Assembly (NCBI RefSeq): GCF_001729485.1
Contig: NZ_CP017157.1
Location: forward strand, 7,316,001 to 7,380,000
DNA: 64,000 bases
From: Streptomyces lydicus
GTDB taxonomy: Bacteria > Actinomycetota > Actinomycetes > Streptomycetales > Streptomycetaceae
Direction: 5' to 3'
The position numbers were made by a program, and so were the translations under genes. The notes beneath the pieces are model-generated. The model searched no databases. It had not been told where the DNA came from and saw nothing but the letters and a program-made list of their open reading frames with translations. Below, piece after piece: positions 24,814 through 31,941 of the stretch; the stretch's first letter is position 1; each line of letters begins with the position of its first letter.

Positions 24814-25572
24814 ATGTCCCAATGGCTGGTGCTGGGTATCGCCATGGCCGCCGTCTGCGGTGTCGTCCTGCTGATCACCGTCCTCAAGGAGCGCCGGATC
24901 AGCGAGGACCACGACCCGACCGAGACGCCCGATGTGATCGAGTATCTGACGATGATGGTGGGGGTGGTGTACGCGATCGTGCTGGGTCTGGCCATCGCCG
25001 GGGTCTGGGAGGCCAGGAGCGCGGCCGAGGACACCGTACGGACCGAGGCGCAGGCCCTGCACGAGGTCAGCGCGCGGGCCCGGGCCTACCCGGCGCCGGT
25101 GCGCGACCGGATCCGCTCGGACGTGACGGCGTACGCGTCCTACGTCGTCCACAAGGAGTGGCCGGTGATGGCCGAACGGGGGCAGCTGACCGCGCGCGGC
25201 ACCGAACTGCTGGCGAAGGTGCGGTCCGACGTCACCGACTACCACCCGGCCAACGACTTCGAGGGGCAGTCCTACCAGCCGCTCGTCGACCAGGTCGGGG
25301 CGGTCGACGCGGCCCGCTCGGCCCGGGCGGACGCGGCGGACTCGACGCTGCCCGGAGTGGTGTGGTTCGGGCTGATCACCGGGGGCGCCATCTCCATCGG
25401 CGTCGTCTTCACCCTGCAGATCCGGCGCTCGGCACGGGAGTTGCTGCTGGCCGGCCTCTTCAGCGCGCTGATCGCCTTCCTGCTGTTCCTCGTCTGGGAC
25501 TTCGACGCACCGTTCAGCCGGGGCATCTCGGCGAGCGCGGACCCGTTCCTGGACCTGTTCCCGCATCTGTGA
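24814..25572 (+). CDS. DUF4239-type membrane protein (bestrophin-like)
   Basis: A 252-residue protein starting at ATG 24814, directly after the TAGGAGG that includes the upstream gene's stop. Two N-terminal helices (3-25 and 47-70) and two C-terminal helices (185-207 and 213-232) enclose a soluble helical loop of about 110 residues (AAEDTVRTEAQALHEV). This is the pattern of DUF4239 proteins, which are distantly related to bestrophin channels. It may form an anion channel, but no family experiment supports this for Streptomyces. It is coupled to the Pro-rich gene. Confidence 0.75.
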   Translation: MSQWLVLGIAMAAVCGVVLLITVLKERRISEDHDPTETPDVIEYLTMMVGVVYAIVLGLAIAGVWEARSAAEDTVRTEAQALHEVSARARAYPAPVRDRIRSDVTAYASYVVHKEWPVMAERGQLTARGTELLAKVRSDVTDYHPANDFEGQSYQPLVDQVGAVDAARSARADAADSTLPGVVWFGLITGGAISIGVVFTLQIRRSARELLLAGLFSALIAFLLFLVWDFDAPFSRGISASADPFLDLFPHL

Positions 25573-25591
25573 CCCGGCCGCTCCGGCGAAC

Positions 25592-25629
25592 GGTGCCCCC
25601 GCGGGACCCGCACGGTCCCCGGGGGCGCC
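25592..25629. terminator. Hairpin terminator between DUF4239 and aldolase genes
   Basis: GGTGCCCCCG pairs with CGGGGGCGCC (10 bp with one T/G wobble) across an 18-base loop that contains further pairing. It lies between convergent stops. Confidence 0.65.
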
Positions 25630-25650
25630 GGCCCGTCGGCCACGCCCGCC

Positions 25651-26445
25651 TCACTCGAAGAGGTCCGGCGCGCTGCGCACGGTCTGCTGGTACAGCGGCT
25701 GGTAGTTGATCCACGCCACCAGGTCGGTGCCCAGCTGCTCGCGGGTGTGGACGGCGTCGGCGTGGTCGATCAGGACCGGCTTGCCGGCCGCCTTCGCGGT
25801 CAGCTGCACCTGGCAGGCGCGCTCCATGGCGAGGAACCACCACGCCGCGGCGTCCACCGAGTCGCCGACCGTCAGCAGCCCGTGGTTGCGCAGGATGACG
25901 GCCTTGTGCGGCCCCAGCGCGGCCGCGATCCGGCGGCCCTCCTCCTCGTCGACGGCGACGCCCGTGTAGGCGTCGTACAGCGCGTGGTCCTCGTAGAAGG
26001 CGCAGACGTCCTGGGTGAGGGGGTCCAGCAGCTCCCCGAGGGCGGCCAGCGCCCTGCCGTACGTGGAGTGGCTGTGCGCGGCGGCGACGACGTCCGGCCG
26101 GGCCCGGTGGACCTGCGCGTGGATCGTGAACGCCGCCTGGTTGACGTGGTAGCGGCCCTCGACGACCTTGCCGTCGCCGTTCACCAGGATCAGATCGCTG
26201 ACGGTGAGGTGCCGGAAGGACATCCCGAAGGGATTGACCCAGAAGCAGTCCGGGAACTCCGGGTCGCGCGCGGTGATGTGGCCCGCGACGCCCTCGTCGA
26301 AGCCGAGGCGCCCGAAGAGCCGCAGCGCCGCCGTCAGGCGCTCCTTGCGGTGGCGCCGCTCGCCCTCGACGGTCCCGTGCGTCGGCGGCAGCTCGAAGTG
26401 CAGTTGCTCGGTGGGGAGGGGCGTGGGCGCGCTCGGCTCGGACAT
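25651..26445 (-). CDS. Class II aldolase/adducin-family protein
   Basis: A 264-residue zinc-dependent aldolase-like enzyme. The metal ligands appear in HSHSTYGRALA and in NHGLLTVG, with the family segment GVAGHITARDPEFPDCFWVNPFG near residues 50-75. Members include fuculose-phosphate aldolase and broader decarboxylases; the substrate is not clear. ATG 26445 follows GAGGAGAGACGCG. The leftward GlxR-like reductase gene lies 173 bases upstream; aldolase and tartronate-semialdehyde reductase pairing suggests metabolism of a small hydroxy acid or of glyoxylate. Confidence 0.85.
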   Translation of the reverse strand: MSEPSAPTPLPTEQLHFELPPTHGTVEGERRHRKERLTAALRLFGRLGFDEGVAGHITARDPEFPDCFWVNPFGMSFRHLTVSDLILVNGDGKVVEGRYHVNQAAFTIHAQVHRARPDVVAAAHSHSTYGRALAALGELLDPLTQDVCAFYEDHALYDAYTGVAVDEEEGRRIAAALGPHKAVILRNHGLLTVGDSVDAAAWWFLAMERACQVQLTAKAAGKPVLIDHADAVHTREQLGTDLVAWINYQPLYQQTVRSAPDLFE

Positions 26446-26618
26446 CGCGTCTCTCCTCGTTCTGCGGGTGCTCGCCCCGGAAGCTACGCCGCGGCCCGTG
26501 AAGAGACCAGAGAGGTCGCCGACGGGTGCGGTGGAGGTGCTGTGAACCGCGTACCGGCCGGCGACATCCTGGGGCGACGAGGTCGGACTCCCGGGCCGCC
26601 CGGCCCGTCGGACGGCCG

Positions 26619-27530
26619 CTAGGGCCGGTCGTCCGGTGCGCCGGGCCGGCCGGTCGGCTCACCGCTCAGCAGGCGTACGCCGCGCAGCAGCGCCGAGTGG
26701 TCCAGCGCGCCGTCGCCGCGGGCCACGGCGGAGGCGACGAGCTGGGCCGCGGCCGCGCCGACGGGCAGTGCCGCGCCCACCGTGCGGGCCGCGTCGGTCA
26801 CGATCCCCATGTCCTTGTGGTGCAGCTCCAGCTTGAAGCCGGGGCGGAAGTCGCCGGCGAGGAGGGCGTCCTTCTTGCGGGTCAGGGCGGTGGAGCCGGC
26901 CAGCCCGCCGGCCAGGACCTCCAGGGCGGCCGGCAGGTCGACGCCGGACTTCTCCAGGAAGACGACGGCCTCGGCGAGGGCCTGCAGATTGACCGCGACG
27001 ATCAGCTGGTTGGCGGCCTTGACGGTCTGTCCGGCGCCGTGCGGACCACAGTGCACGACGGTCGTGCCGACCGCGTCGAACACCGGCCGCGCGGCGTCGA
27101 AGTCCGCCCGCTCGCCGCCGACCATGATCGACAGTGCGCCCTCGACGGCGCCCGCCTCACCGCCCGACACCGGGGCGTCCAGCACCCGGATGCCCTTGGC
27201 GGCGGCGGCCTCGGCCAGGTCGACGGAGGTCTGCGGGGTGATCGAGGAGTGGTCGACGAGGAGCGCGCCGCGGCGGGCGTTCGCCAGGATGCCGTCGGGT
27301 CCGTAGGCGACGGCTTCGACCTGCGGCGACGCCGGGACCATGGTGATCACGACGTCCGCGTCCCGGACCGCCTCGGCGATCGAGCCCGCCTCCTTGCCGC
27401 CCGCCGCGACCAGGGCATCCGCCCGGCCCGGGCTGCGGTTCCAGCCGGTCACGGTGTGTCCGGCCCGGGCGAGGTTCACCGCCATCGGGCTGCCCATGAT
27501 GCCGAGGCCGAGGAATCCGATCGTGCTCAT
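26619..27530 (-). CDS. 3-hydroxyacid dehydrogenase, tartronate-semialdehyde reductase-like
   Basis: A 303-residue NAD(P)-dependent enzyme of the 3-hydroxyisobutyrate dehydrogenase family. The Rossmann motif GLGIMG is at 8-13, the substrate-binding DAPVSGGEAGA at 119-129, and the catalytic Lys171 in GAGQTVKAANQ. Sequence and length fit 2-hydroxy-3-oxopropionate reductase (GarR/GlxR), though 3-hydroxyisobutyrate dehydrogenase cannot be excluded. ATG 27530 is preferred over GTG 27542 because GTGG precedes it and homologues start MSTIGF. A TTCCG/CGGAA repeat directly upstream suggests control by an IclR-type regulator. Confidence 0.85.
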   Translation of the reverse strand: MSTIGFLGLGIMGSPMAVNLARAGHTVTGWNRSPGRADALVAAGGKEAGSIAEAVRDADVVITMVPASPQVEAVAYGPDGILANARRGALLVDHSSITPQTSVDLAEAAAAKGIRVLDAPVSGGEAGAVEGALSIMVGGERADFDAARPVFDAVGTTVVHCGPHGAGQTVKAANQLIVAVNLQALAEAVVFLEKSGVDLPAALEVLAGGLAGSTALTRKKDALLAGDFRPGFKLELHHKDMGIVTDAARTVGAALPVGAAAAQLVASAVARGDGALDHSALLRGVRLLSGEPTGRPGAPDDRP

Positions 27531-27546
27531 CGCGCCACCCACTTAC

Positions 27547-27561
27547 TTCCGCACAACGGAA
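27547..27561. promoter_or_regulatory. IclR-like inverted repeat upstream of the reductase gene
   Basis: TTCCG-CACAA-CGGAA forms perfect 5-bp arms 16 bases upstream of the reductase ATG; a further CGGAA half-site lies at 27578-27582. IclR-family regulators often use TTCCG-N5-CGGAA sites. The position would block transcription start. No regulator gene is adjacent. Confidence 0.5.
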
Positions 27562-27646
27562 TCGATCTATCGCCACTCGGAATCCATCATGGGCCGGGCG
27601 CCGGGAGGCGTCAACCGCGGCCCTCCCCGGCCGGCGGGAACGACAA

Positions 27647-27684
27647 CGCCGCCGCTCCGGCCCCGAGGGGCCCGAACGGCGGCG
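27647..27684 (-). terminator. Terminator of guaA
   Basis: CGCCGCCG and CGGCGGCG arms enclose an inner GGCCCC/GGGGCC stem. It lies 33-70 bases past the guaA stop on the minus strand. Confidence 0.65.
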
Positions 27685-27716
27685 CGGTCGATCGGCTCAG
27701 CGGGGGACCCCGGGGG

Positions 27717-29303
27717 TCACTCCCACTCGATGGTGCCCGGCGGCTTGCTGGTCACGTCGAGCACGACGCGGTTGACGTCCGCGACCTCGTTCGTGATGCG
27801 GGTCGAGATGCGGGCCAGCACCTCGTACGGCATCCGGGTCCAGTCGGCCGTCATGGCGTCCTCGGAGGAGACCGGGCGCAGCACGATCGGGTGGCCGTAG
27901 GTGCGGCCGTCGCCCTGGACGCCGACGGAGCGGACATCGGCGAGCAGGACCACCGGGCACTGCCAGATCTCGCGGTCCAGGCCGGCCGCGGTCAGCTCCT
28001 CGCGGGCGATGGCGTCCGCCTCGCGCAGCAGGTCCAGACGGTCCTTGGTGACCTCGCCGACGATGCGGATGCCGAGGCCGGGGCCGGGGAACGGCTGGCG
28101 GTGGACGATCTCGTCGGGCAGGCCGAGCTCGGTGCCGACCATCCGCACCTCGTCCTTGAACAGCTGGCGCAGCGGCTCGACGAGCTCGAACTCGATGTCG
28201 TCGGGGAGGCCGCCGACGTTGTGGTGCGACTTGATGTTGGCGGTGCCGGTGCCGCCGCCGGACTCGACGATGTCCGGGTAGAGCGTGCCCTGGACCAGGA
28301 AGGCGACTTCCTCGCCCTCGGCGCCGGCCTCGGCGACCAGCTCGGCCTGGGCCTGCTCGAAGACCCGGATGAACTCGCGGCCGATGATCTTCCGCTTCTG
28401 CTCGGGGTCGCTGACCCCGGCGAGCGCGTTCAGGAAGCGCTCCTCGGCCTCGACGACCTTCAGCTGGACGCCGGTGGCGGCCACGAAGTCCTTCTCGACC
28501 TGCTCCGACTCGCCCTTGCGCATCAGGCCGTGGTCGACGTAGACGCAGGTCAGCTGGTCGCCGATGGCCTTCTGGACGAGGGCGGCGGCGACCGCGGAGT
28601 CCACGCCGCCGGACAGCCCGCAGATCGCACGCTTGGTGCCGACCTGCGCGCGGATCGCGGCGACCTGCTCCTCGACCACGCTGTGGGTGGTCCAGTTCGG
28701 CTCGATGCCCGCACCCCGGTAGAGGAAGTGCTCCAGGACCTGCTGGCCGTGCGTGGAGTGCATGACCTCGGGGTGGTACTGGACGCCGTAGAGGCGCTTC
28801 TCGTCGTTCTCGAAGGCCGCGACCGGGACCACGTCGGTGGACGCGGTGACGGTGAAGCCCTCGGGGGCGGCGGAGCAGGCGTCGCCGTGCGACATCCACA
28901 CCGACTGCTCGGTGGGGGTGCCCTCGAACAGGGTGGAGCCGGGTCGGGAGACGGCCAGCGGCGTACGGCCGTACTCACGGGCGCCGGTGTTGTCGACGGT
29001 GCCACCGAGAGTGGTGGCCATGAGCTGGAAGCCGTAGCACATGCCGAAGACCGGGACACCGGCTTCGAACAGGGCGCGGTCCAGGCGGGGGGCGCCCTCC
29101 GCGTAGACCGACGAGGGGCCCCCGGAGAGGATGATCGCCTTCGGGTTCTTGGCGAGCATCTCGGCCACCGGCATGGTGGACGGCACGATCTCGCTGTAGA
29201 CCCGGGCCTCACGGACACGGCGGGCGATGAGCTGGGCGTACTGTGCGCCGAAGTCGACTACGAGGACGACGTCCGGGGCGGCGGCAGGGGGCGCTGATGG
29301 CAC
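27717..29303 (-). CDS. guaA: GMP synthase (glutamine-hydrolysing)
   Basis: A 528-residue enzyme converting XMP, ATP and glutamine to GMP in the last step of guanine nucleotide synthesis. The N-terminal class I amidotransferase domain has the nucleophile Cys89 (VFGMCYG) and the His/Glu pair in GVQYHPEV. The ATP-pyrophosphatase domain carries the P-loop [14 protein letters not shown], and the C-terminal dimerisation domain ends [17 protein letters not shown], typical of the family. GTG 29303 is chosen for its GGAAGG ribosome site and its match to the usual length; the longer upstream frame adds non-homologous residues. A possible -10 (TAGAAT) lies at 29352-29347. Confidence 0.97.
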   Translation of the reverse strand: MPSAPPAAAPDVVLVVDFGAQYAQLIARRVREARVYSEIVPSTMPVAEMLAKNPKAIILSGGPSSVYAEGAPRLDRALFEAGVPVFGMCYGFQLMATTLGGTVDNTGAREYGRTPLAVSRPGSTLFEGTPTEQSVWMSHGDACSAAPEGFTVTASTDVVPVAAFENDEKRLYGVQYHPEVMHSTHGQQVLEHFLYRGAGIEPNWTTHSVVEEQVAAIRAQVGTKRAICGLSGGVDSAVAAALVQKAIGDQLTCVYVDHGLMRKGESEQVEKDFVAATGVQLKVVEAEERFLNALAGVSDPEQKRKIIGREFIRVFEQAQAELVAEAGAEGEEVAFLVQGTLYPDIVESGGGTGTANIKSHHNVGGLPDDIEFELVEPLRQLFKDEVRMVGTELGLPDEIVHRQPFPGPGLGIRIVGEVTKDRLDLLREADAIAREELTAAGLDREIWQCPVVLLADVRSVGVQGDGRTYGHPIVLRPVSSEDAMTADWTRMPYEVLARISTRITNEVADVNRVVLDVTSKPPGTIEWE

Positions 29304-29469
29304 TTCGGCGGCCTTCCGGCGGGTGTGGAGCGGGGTTGGACTTTCGATTCTAACGGGCTCATACTGTGACTCATGTTCCAGCAGCTGACCTTCGTCTTTA
29401 CCTATGGCACCGGCCCGTCCGGCTGCCATGGTCGTGCTGCTTGATCGACTGACGAGCAAACTTCCCAGG

Positions 29470-29499
29470 CGCCCCGGGCCGACAAGGTCCGGGGCGTTT
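29470..29499 (+). promoter_or_regulatory. Terminator-like hairpin in the leader of the chorismate mutase gene
   Basis: CGCCCCGGGCC pairs with GGTCCGGGGCG (11 bp including one G/T) around GACAA and is followed by TTT. It ends 57 bases before the chorismate mutase ATG. A 43-codon open frame (29428-29559) with no ribosome site runs through the hairpin and ends in a TGA overlapping that ATG. It could be an attenuator, or the tail of a short upstream transcript. Confidence 0.5.
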
Positions 29500-29555
29500 G
29501 TGCATGCCGAGGACCGTCAGCGGCTCCGGGGCCCGCTCACCCCAGGAGAAACCAC

Positions 29556-29855
29556 ATGAGCACCGAGACCACCGCCGCCCCCACCCCCGACACCGGGGCG
29601 CGCACCCCGGAGGCGGCCGGGATCATCACCGACGCACGGCGCCGGATCGACGATCTCGACGGCCGGATCATCGGCCTCGTGCAGGAACGGATGGCCGTCT
29701 CGGCCGTCATCCAGCGCGAACGGATCACCTCCGGCGGGCGGCGGGTGAATCTCACCCGCGAGATGGAGATCCTCGCGCACTACCGCGACCAGCTCGGCCG
29801 GCCGGGCACCGCGCTGGCGATGACCCTGCTGGAGCTGTCGCGGGGCCAGATCTGA
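29556..29855 (+). CDS. Chorismate mutase, AroQ type
   Basis: A 99-residue all-helical protein with the AroQ fold: ARRRIDDLDGRIIGLVQERM (residues 27-46) with the conserved Arg and Asp/Leu spacing, then RVNLTREMEILAHYRDQLG and a C-terminal helix. It converts chorismate to prephenate, feeding phenylalanine and tyrosine synthesis. The length is typical for a stand-alone monofunctional enzyme. ATG 29556 follows CAGGAG 7 bases upstream. The leader hairpin may link its expression to an unknown signal. Confidence 0.88.
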   Translation: MSTETTAAPTPDTGARTPEAAGIITDARRRIDDLDGRIIGLVQERMAVSAVIQRERITSGGRRVNLTREMEILAHYRDQLGRPGTALAMTLLELSRGQI

Positions 29856-29858
29856 ACG

Positions 29859-29881
29859 GCGTCCCGGCGGCACCGGGACGC
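29859..29881 (+). terminator. Terminator of the chorismate mutase gene
   Basis: A perfect 9-bp stem (GCGTCCCGG/CCGGGACGC) with a 5-base loop, beginning 4 bases after the stop codon. Confidence 0.7.
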
Positions 29882-30502
29882 GCCGCGGGCACCACCCGGC
29901 CCCGCGGGCCGGAGCGCCCGCGCGTGGCCGGTTCCCTTCGGTGTCCGGTCGGTTTCGGCGGCCGGCCGGAGCGCGCGGCACGGGGGTGCACGCCCGGCGC
30001 AGCTGCTGGATCTGAGTTCGGTTGCCGACTCACCCGTACGGCGCGTGACCGGCCGCCGCGGGGCTTCGTTGTTCCCGGTGCCACGCCAGCCAGGCGCGGC
30101 CTGCAGGACTACGCGTAGACGCCGCCCCACGGGCGGAAGATCCGGAACGATGAGACGCCGGCCGCTTGCCGCGGTCCGCGTCGTGGGACCTCGCTCCGGT
30201 GCGGTGGCCGGTCAGCAGGGGACAGCAGCCCGGTCACATCCGATGGGGTGGTCGGTCCTGGGGACGCCCGGGACCGACCGCATCCGGTCGAAACGGTTGC
30301 GCCAGGTGAGGCGCATCCAGGACGATGCTTGACGAACGACCTACCGCTTCCGGTACGGACCGCACACTGCCCTTGGTCCGATCGGTGCGGGCCTCGGCAC
30401 CACCCCTGAGCACCACCCCGAGCACCACCCCGAGCCAGCGGCGCTACCCCCCCAGCGCCGCCCGTCGGTGCCGGCGCTGCCCTGACGCCGGCACCGAAAG
30501 CC

Positions 30503-30553
30503 AAGGGCCCCGTGCCGTCCGCACCCCCCTCGCGGACGGTATTCGGGGCCCTT
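30503..30553. terminator. Long two-part hairpin in the gene-poor gap
   Basis: AAGGGCCCCG (30503-30512) pairs with CGGGGCCCTT (30544-30553), and within it CCGTCCGC (30515-30522) pairs with GCGGACGG (30532-30539). This 18-bp stacked stem is as strong as any terminator here, yet no gene ends nearby: the chorismate mutase stop is 650 bases away and already has its own hairpin. Confidence 0.7.
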
Positions 30554-30672
30554 CGCTCTGCGGGGGCGCACATCCGGCGCACGGCCACCGCTCCCGCCCG
30601 TGCTGTGAGCCGGCTTTGCGTGTCCTGTGAGGCGGCTGTGAAAGCTGTGACCAGCATCACGCCCCTTGTTTC

Positions 30673-30694
30673 GGTTGAGCGAACAACCTTTTTT
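30673..30694 (+). terminator. Intrinsic-terminator-like hairpin with T6 tract in the surface-protein leader
   Basis: GGTTG-AGCGAA-CAACC followed directly by TTTTTT is unusual in this genus, where U-tracts are rare. It lies 114 bases upstream of the surface-protein ATG, so it may either end an upstream RNA or attenuate this gene. Confidence 0.55.
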
Positions 30695-30807
30695 GGCCAT
30701 GGCCAGTCATGTACGTGCAATCGCACGGCCACCCCGCGCCCCACCGCGACGGCCCGCCACCCCTTTGTGCCCCCCACCGGCACTTCGGACCCCGAGAGGT
30801 CTTCTCG

Positions 30808-31884
30808 ATGAAGCTTCGCCGTGCCCTGACGGCCGCCGCCGCGACGGCCGTCATAGCCCCCGCCGCCCTGATGGCGGCCCCCGCCGCGTTCGCGACCGGT
30901 GCCGGCACCGAGACCGGCGTGAGCGCCGAGCCGACGACGGGCACCCCCGGCTCGGAGCAGACCGACGCCCCCACCACGCAGCCCGGGACCCCGGGCACCG
31001 GTGACGAGACCGCCCCGAGCGGCGACACCACGCCCGGCTCGGACACCGAGCCCGGCGAGGAGACCGGCACCGGTGGCGAGACCGGCCCGACCTCCCCCGC
31101 CACCACCCCGGGCGGCGACACCAAGCCGACCGCGACCGCAAAGCCCACCACCTCGGCCGAGCCCACCGCCAAGCCGACCCACGGCCCCGGCGAGGACCCG
31201 ACCTGCGCCGAGCAGTCGGACGAGGCGGCGATCAGCACCGAGCTGCGCGGTCTGCCCAGCAAGGTCGTGGCCGGCTCCGGCTGGAAGAACTTCACCTTCC
31301 GCGCGACCAACACCTCCCACAAGGCGATGAAGTCGGTCGACGCCTACGTCGCGCTGGGCGGCGTCAGCACCGGCGGGTTCGACGACGTCTCCAAGCTGCT
31401 GACGGTGCAGTGGTACGACGAGGACAGCCACGCCTGGGAGGCCATCACCGACGTGGACGGCTACTTCGCCTCCGTCGACGGCCTGAAGCCCGGTGAGTAC
31501 GCCGACGCCAAGCTGCGTCTGAAGGTCGACGCCAAGACGCCGGGCAGCTACGGCTTCGCGTTCACCATCGGCGCGTACCACAACGAGGACGACGTCTGCG
31601 GCTTCTCGGACGTCTCGCAGTACGACTTCGACGTCCTCGTCGCCGGCAGCAAGCCGGGCAGCGTGCCGCCGGCCAAGGGCAAGCCGGGCAAGAGCAAGGG
31701 CAACAAGCCCGCTCCGCAGGGTGACTTGAAGGACCTCCCGGTCACCGGCAAGCTCGCCGAGACCGGTGCCTCCTCCGCGCTGCCGACCCTCGCCCTCGTC
31801 GGCGGGGTCGCCATGGTCGCGGGCGCCGGCGCGATCTTCGTCGTGCGCCGCCGCAAGACCTCGGGCGGCGCCGCGGCCGCGTAA
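30808..31884 (+). CDS. Sortase-anchored (LAETG) cell-surface protein
   Basis: A 358-residue secreted protein. The signal peptide (residues 1-30) ends AFA; a Thr/Pro/Glu/Gly-rich low-complexity region follows (about 32-160), then a folded domain with two Cys (TCAEQ and DVCGF, about 165-310), a short basic linker, and a sorting signal: LAETG at 316-320, a hydrophobic helix and an RRRK tail. LAxTG is the motif of actinobacterial class E sortases. No sortase gene is in the window. The folded domain may be a stalk or adhesin. ATG 30808 follows GAGAGG. The leader contains a hairpin with a T6 tract. Confidence 0.88.
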   Translation: MKLRRALTAAAATAVIAPAALMAAPAAFATGAGTETGVSAEPTTGTPGSEQTDAPTTQPGTPGTGDETAPSGDTTPGSDTEPGEETGTGGETGPTSPATTPGGDTKPTATAKPTTSAEPTAKPTHGPGEDPTCAEQSDEAAISTELRGLPSKVVAGSGWKNFTFRATNTSHKAMKSVDAYVALGGVSTGGFDDVSKLLTVQWYDEDSHAWEAITDVDGYFASVDGLKPGEYADAKLRLKVDAKTPGSYGFAFTIGAYHNEDDVCGFSDVSQYDFDVLVAGSKPGSVPPAKGKPGKSKGNKPAPQGDLKDLPVTGKLAETGASSALPTLALVGGVAMVAGAGAIFVVRRRKTSGGAAAA

Positions 31885-31902
31885 GCGGCACCGGCGGACG
31901 TC

Positions 31903-31934
31903 GGGGCCGCACCCGGAAACCCGGGTGCGGCCCC
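31903..31934. terminator. Bidirectional terminator between surface protein and GMC oxidoreductase genes
   Basis: A perfect 14-bp stem (GGGGCCGCACCCGG/CCGGGTGCGGCCCC) with an AAAC loop; TT follows on the plus strand. Confidence 0.9.
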
Positions 31935-31941
31935 TTCCGCG

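Larger units (their letters stand above)
29882..30807. other. Gene-poor gap of about 0.9 kb
   Basis: I find no protein gene I can support in either direction. The frames that stay open are low-complexity and lack ribosome sites. The stretch holds a short GAGCACCACCCC repeat (two exact copies, 30408-30431), a long two-part hairpin (30503-30553), and a GGTTG/CAACC hairpin with a T-run (30673-30694), features that suggest one or more untranslated RNAs or leaders. Confidence 0.5.

Noticed and set aside
26526..29297. 923-codon plus-strand frame opposite aldolase, reductase and guaA
   Set aside because: Antisense to three genes with intact active sites.
29428..29559. 43-codon frame before chorismate mutase as a definite leader peptide gene
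   Set aside because: No ribosome site or family; kept only as a finding, not as a gene.
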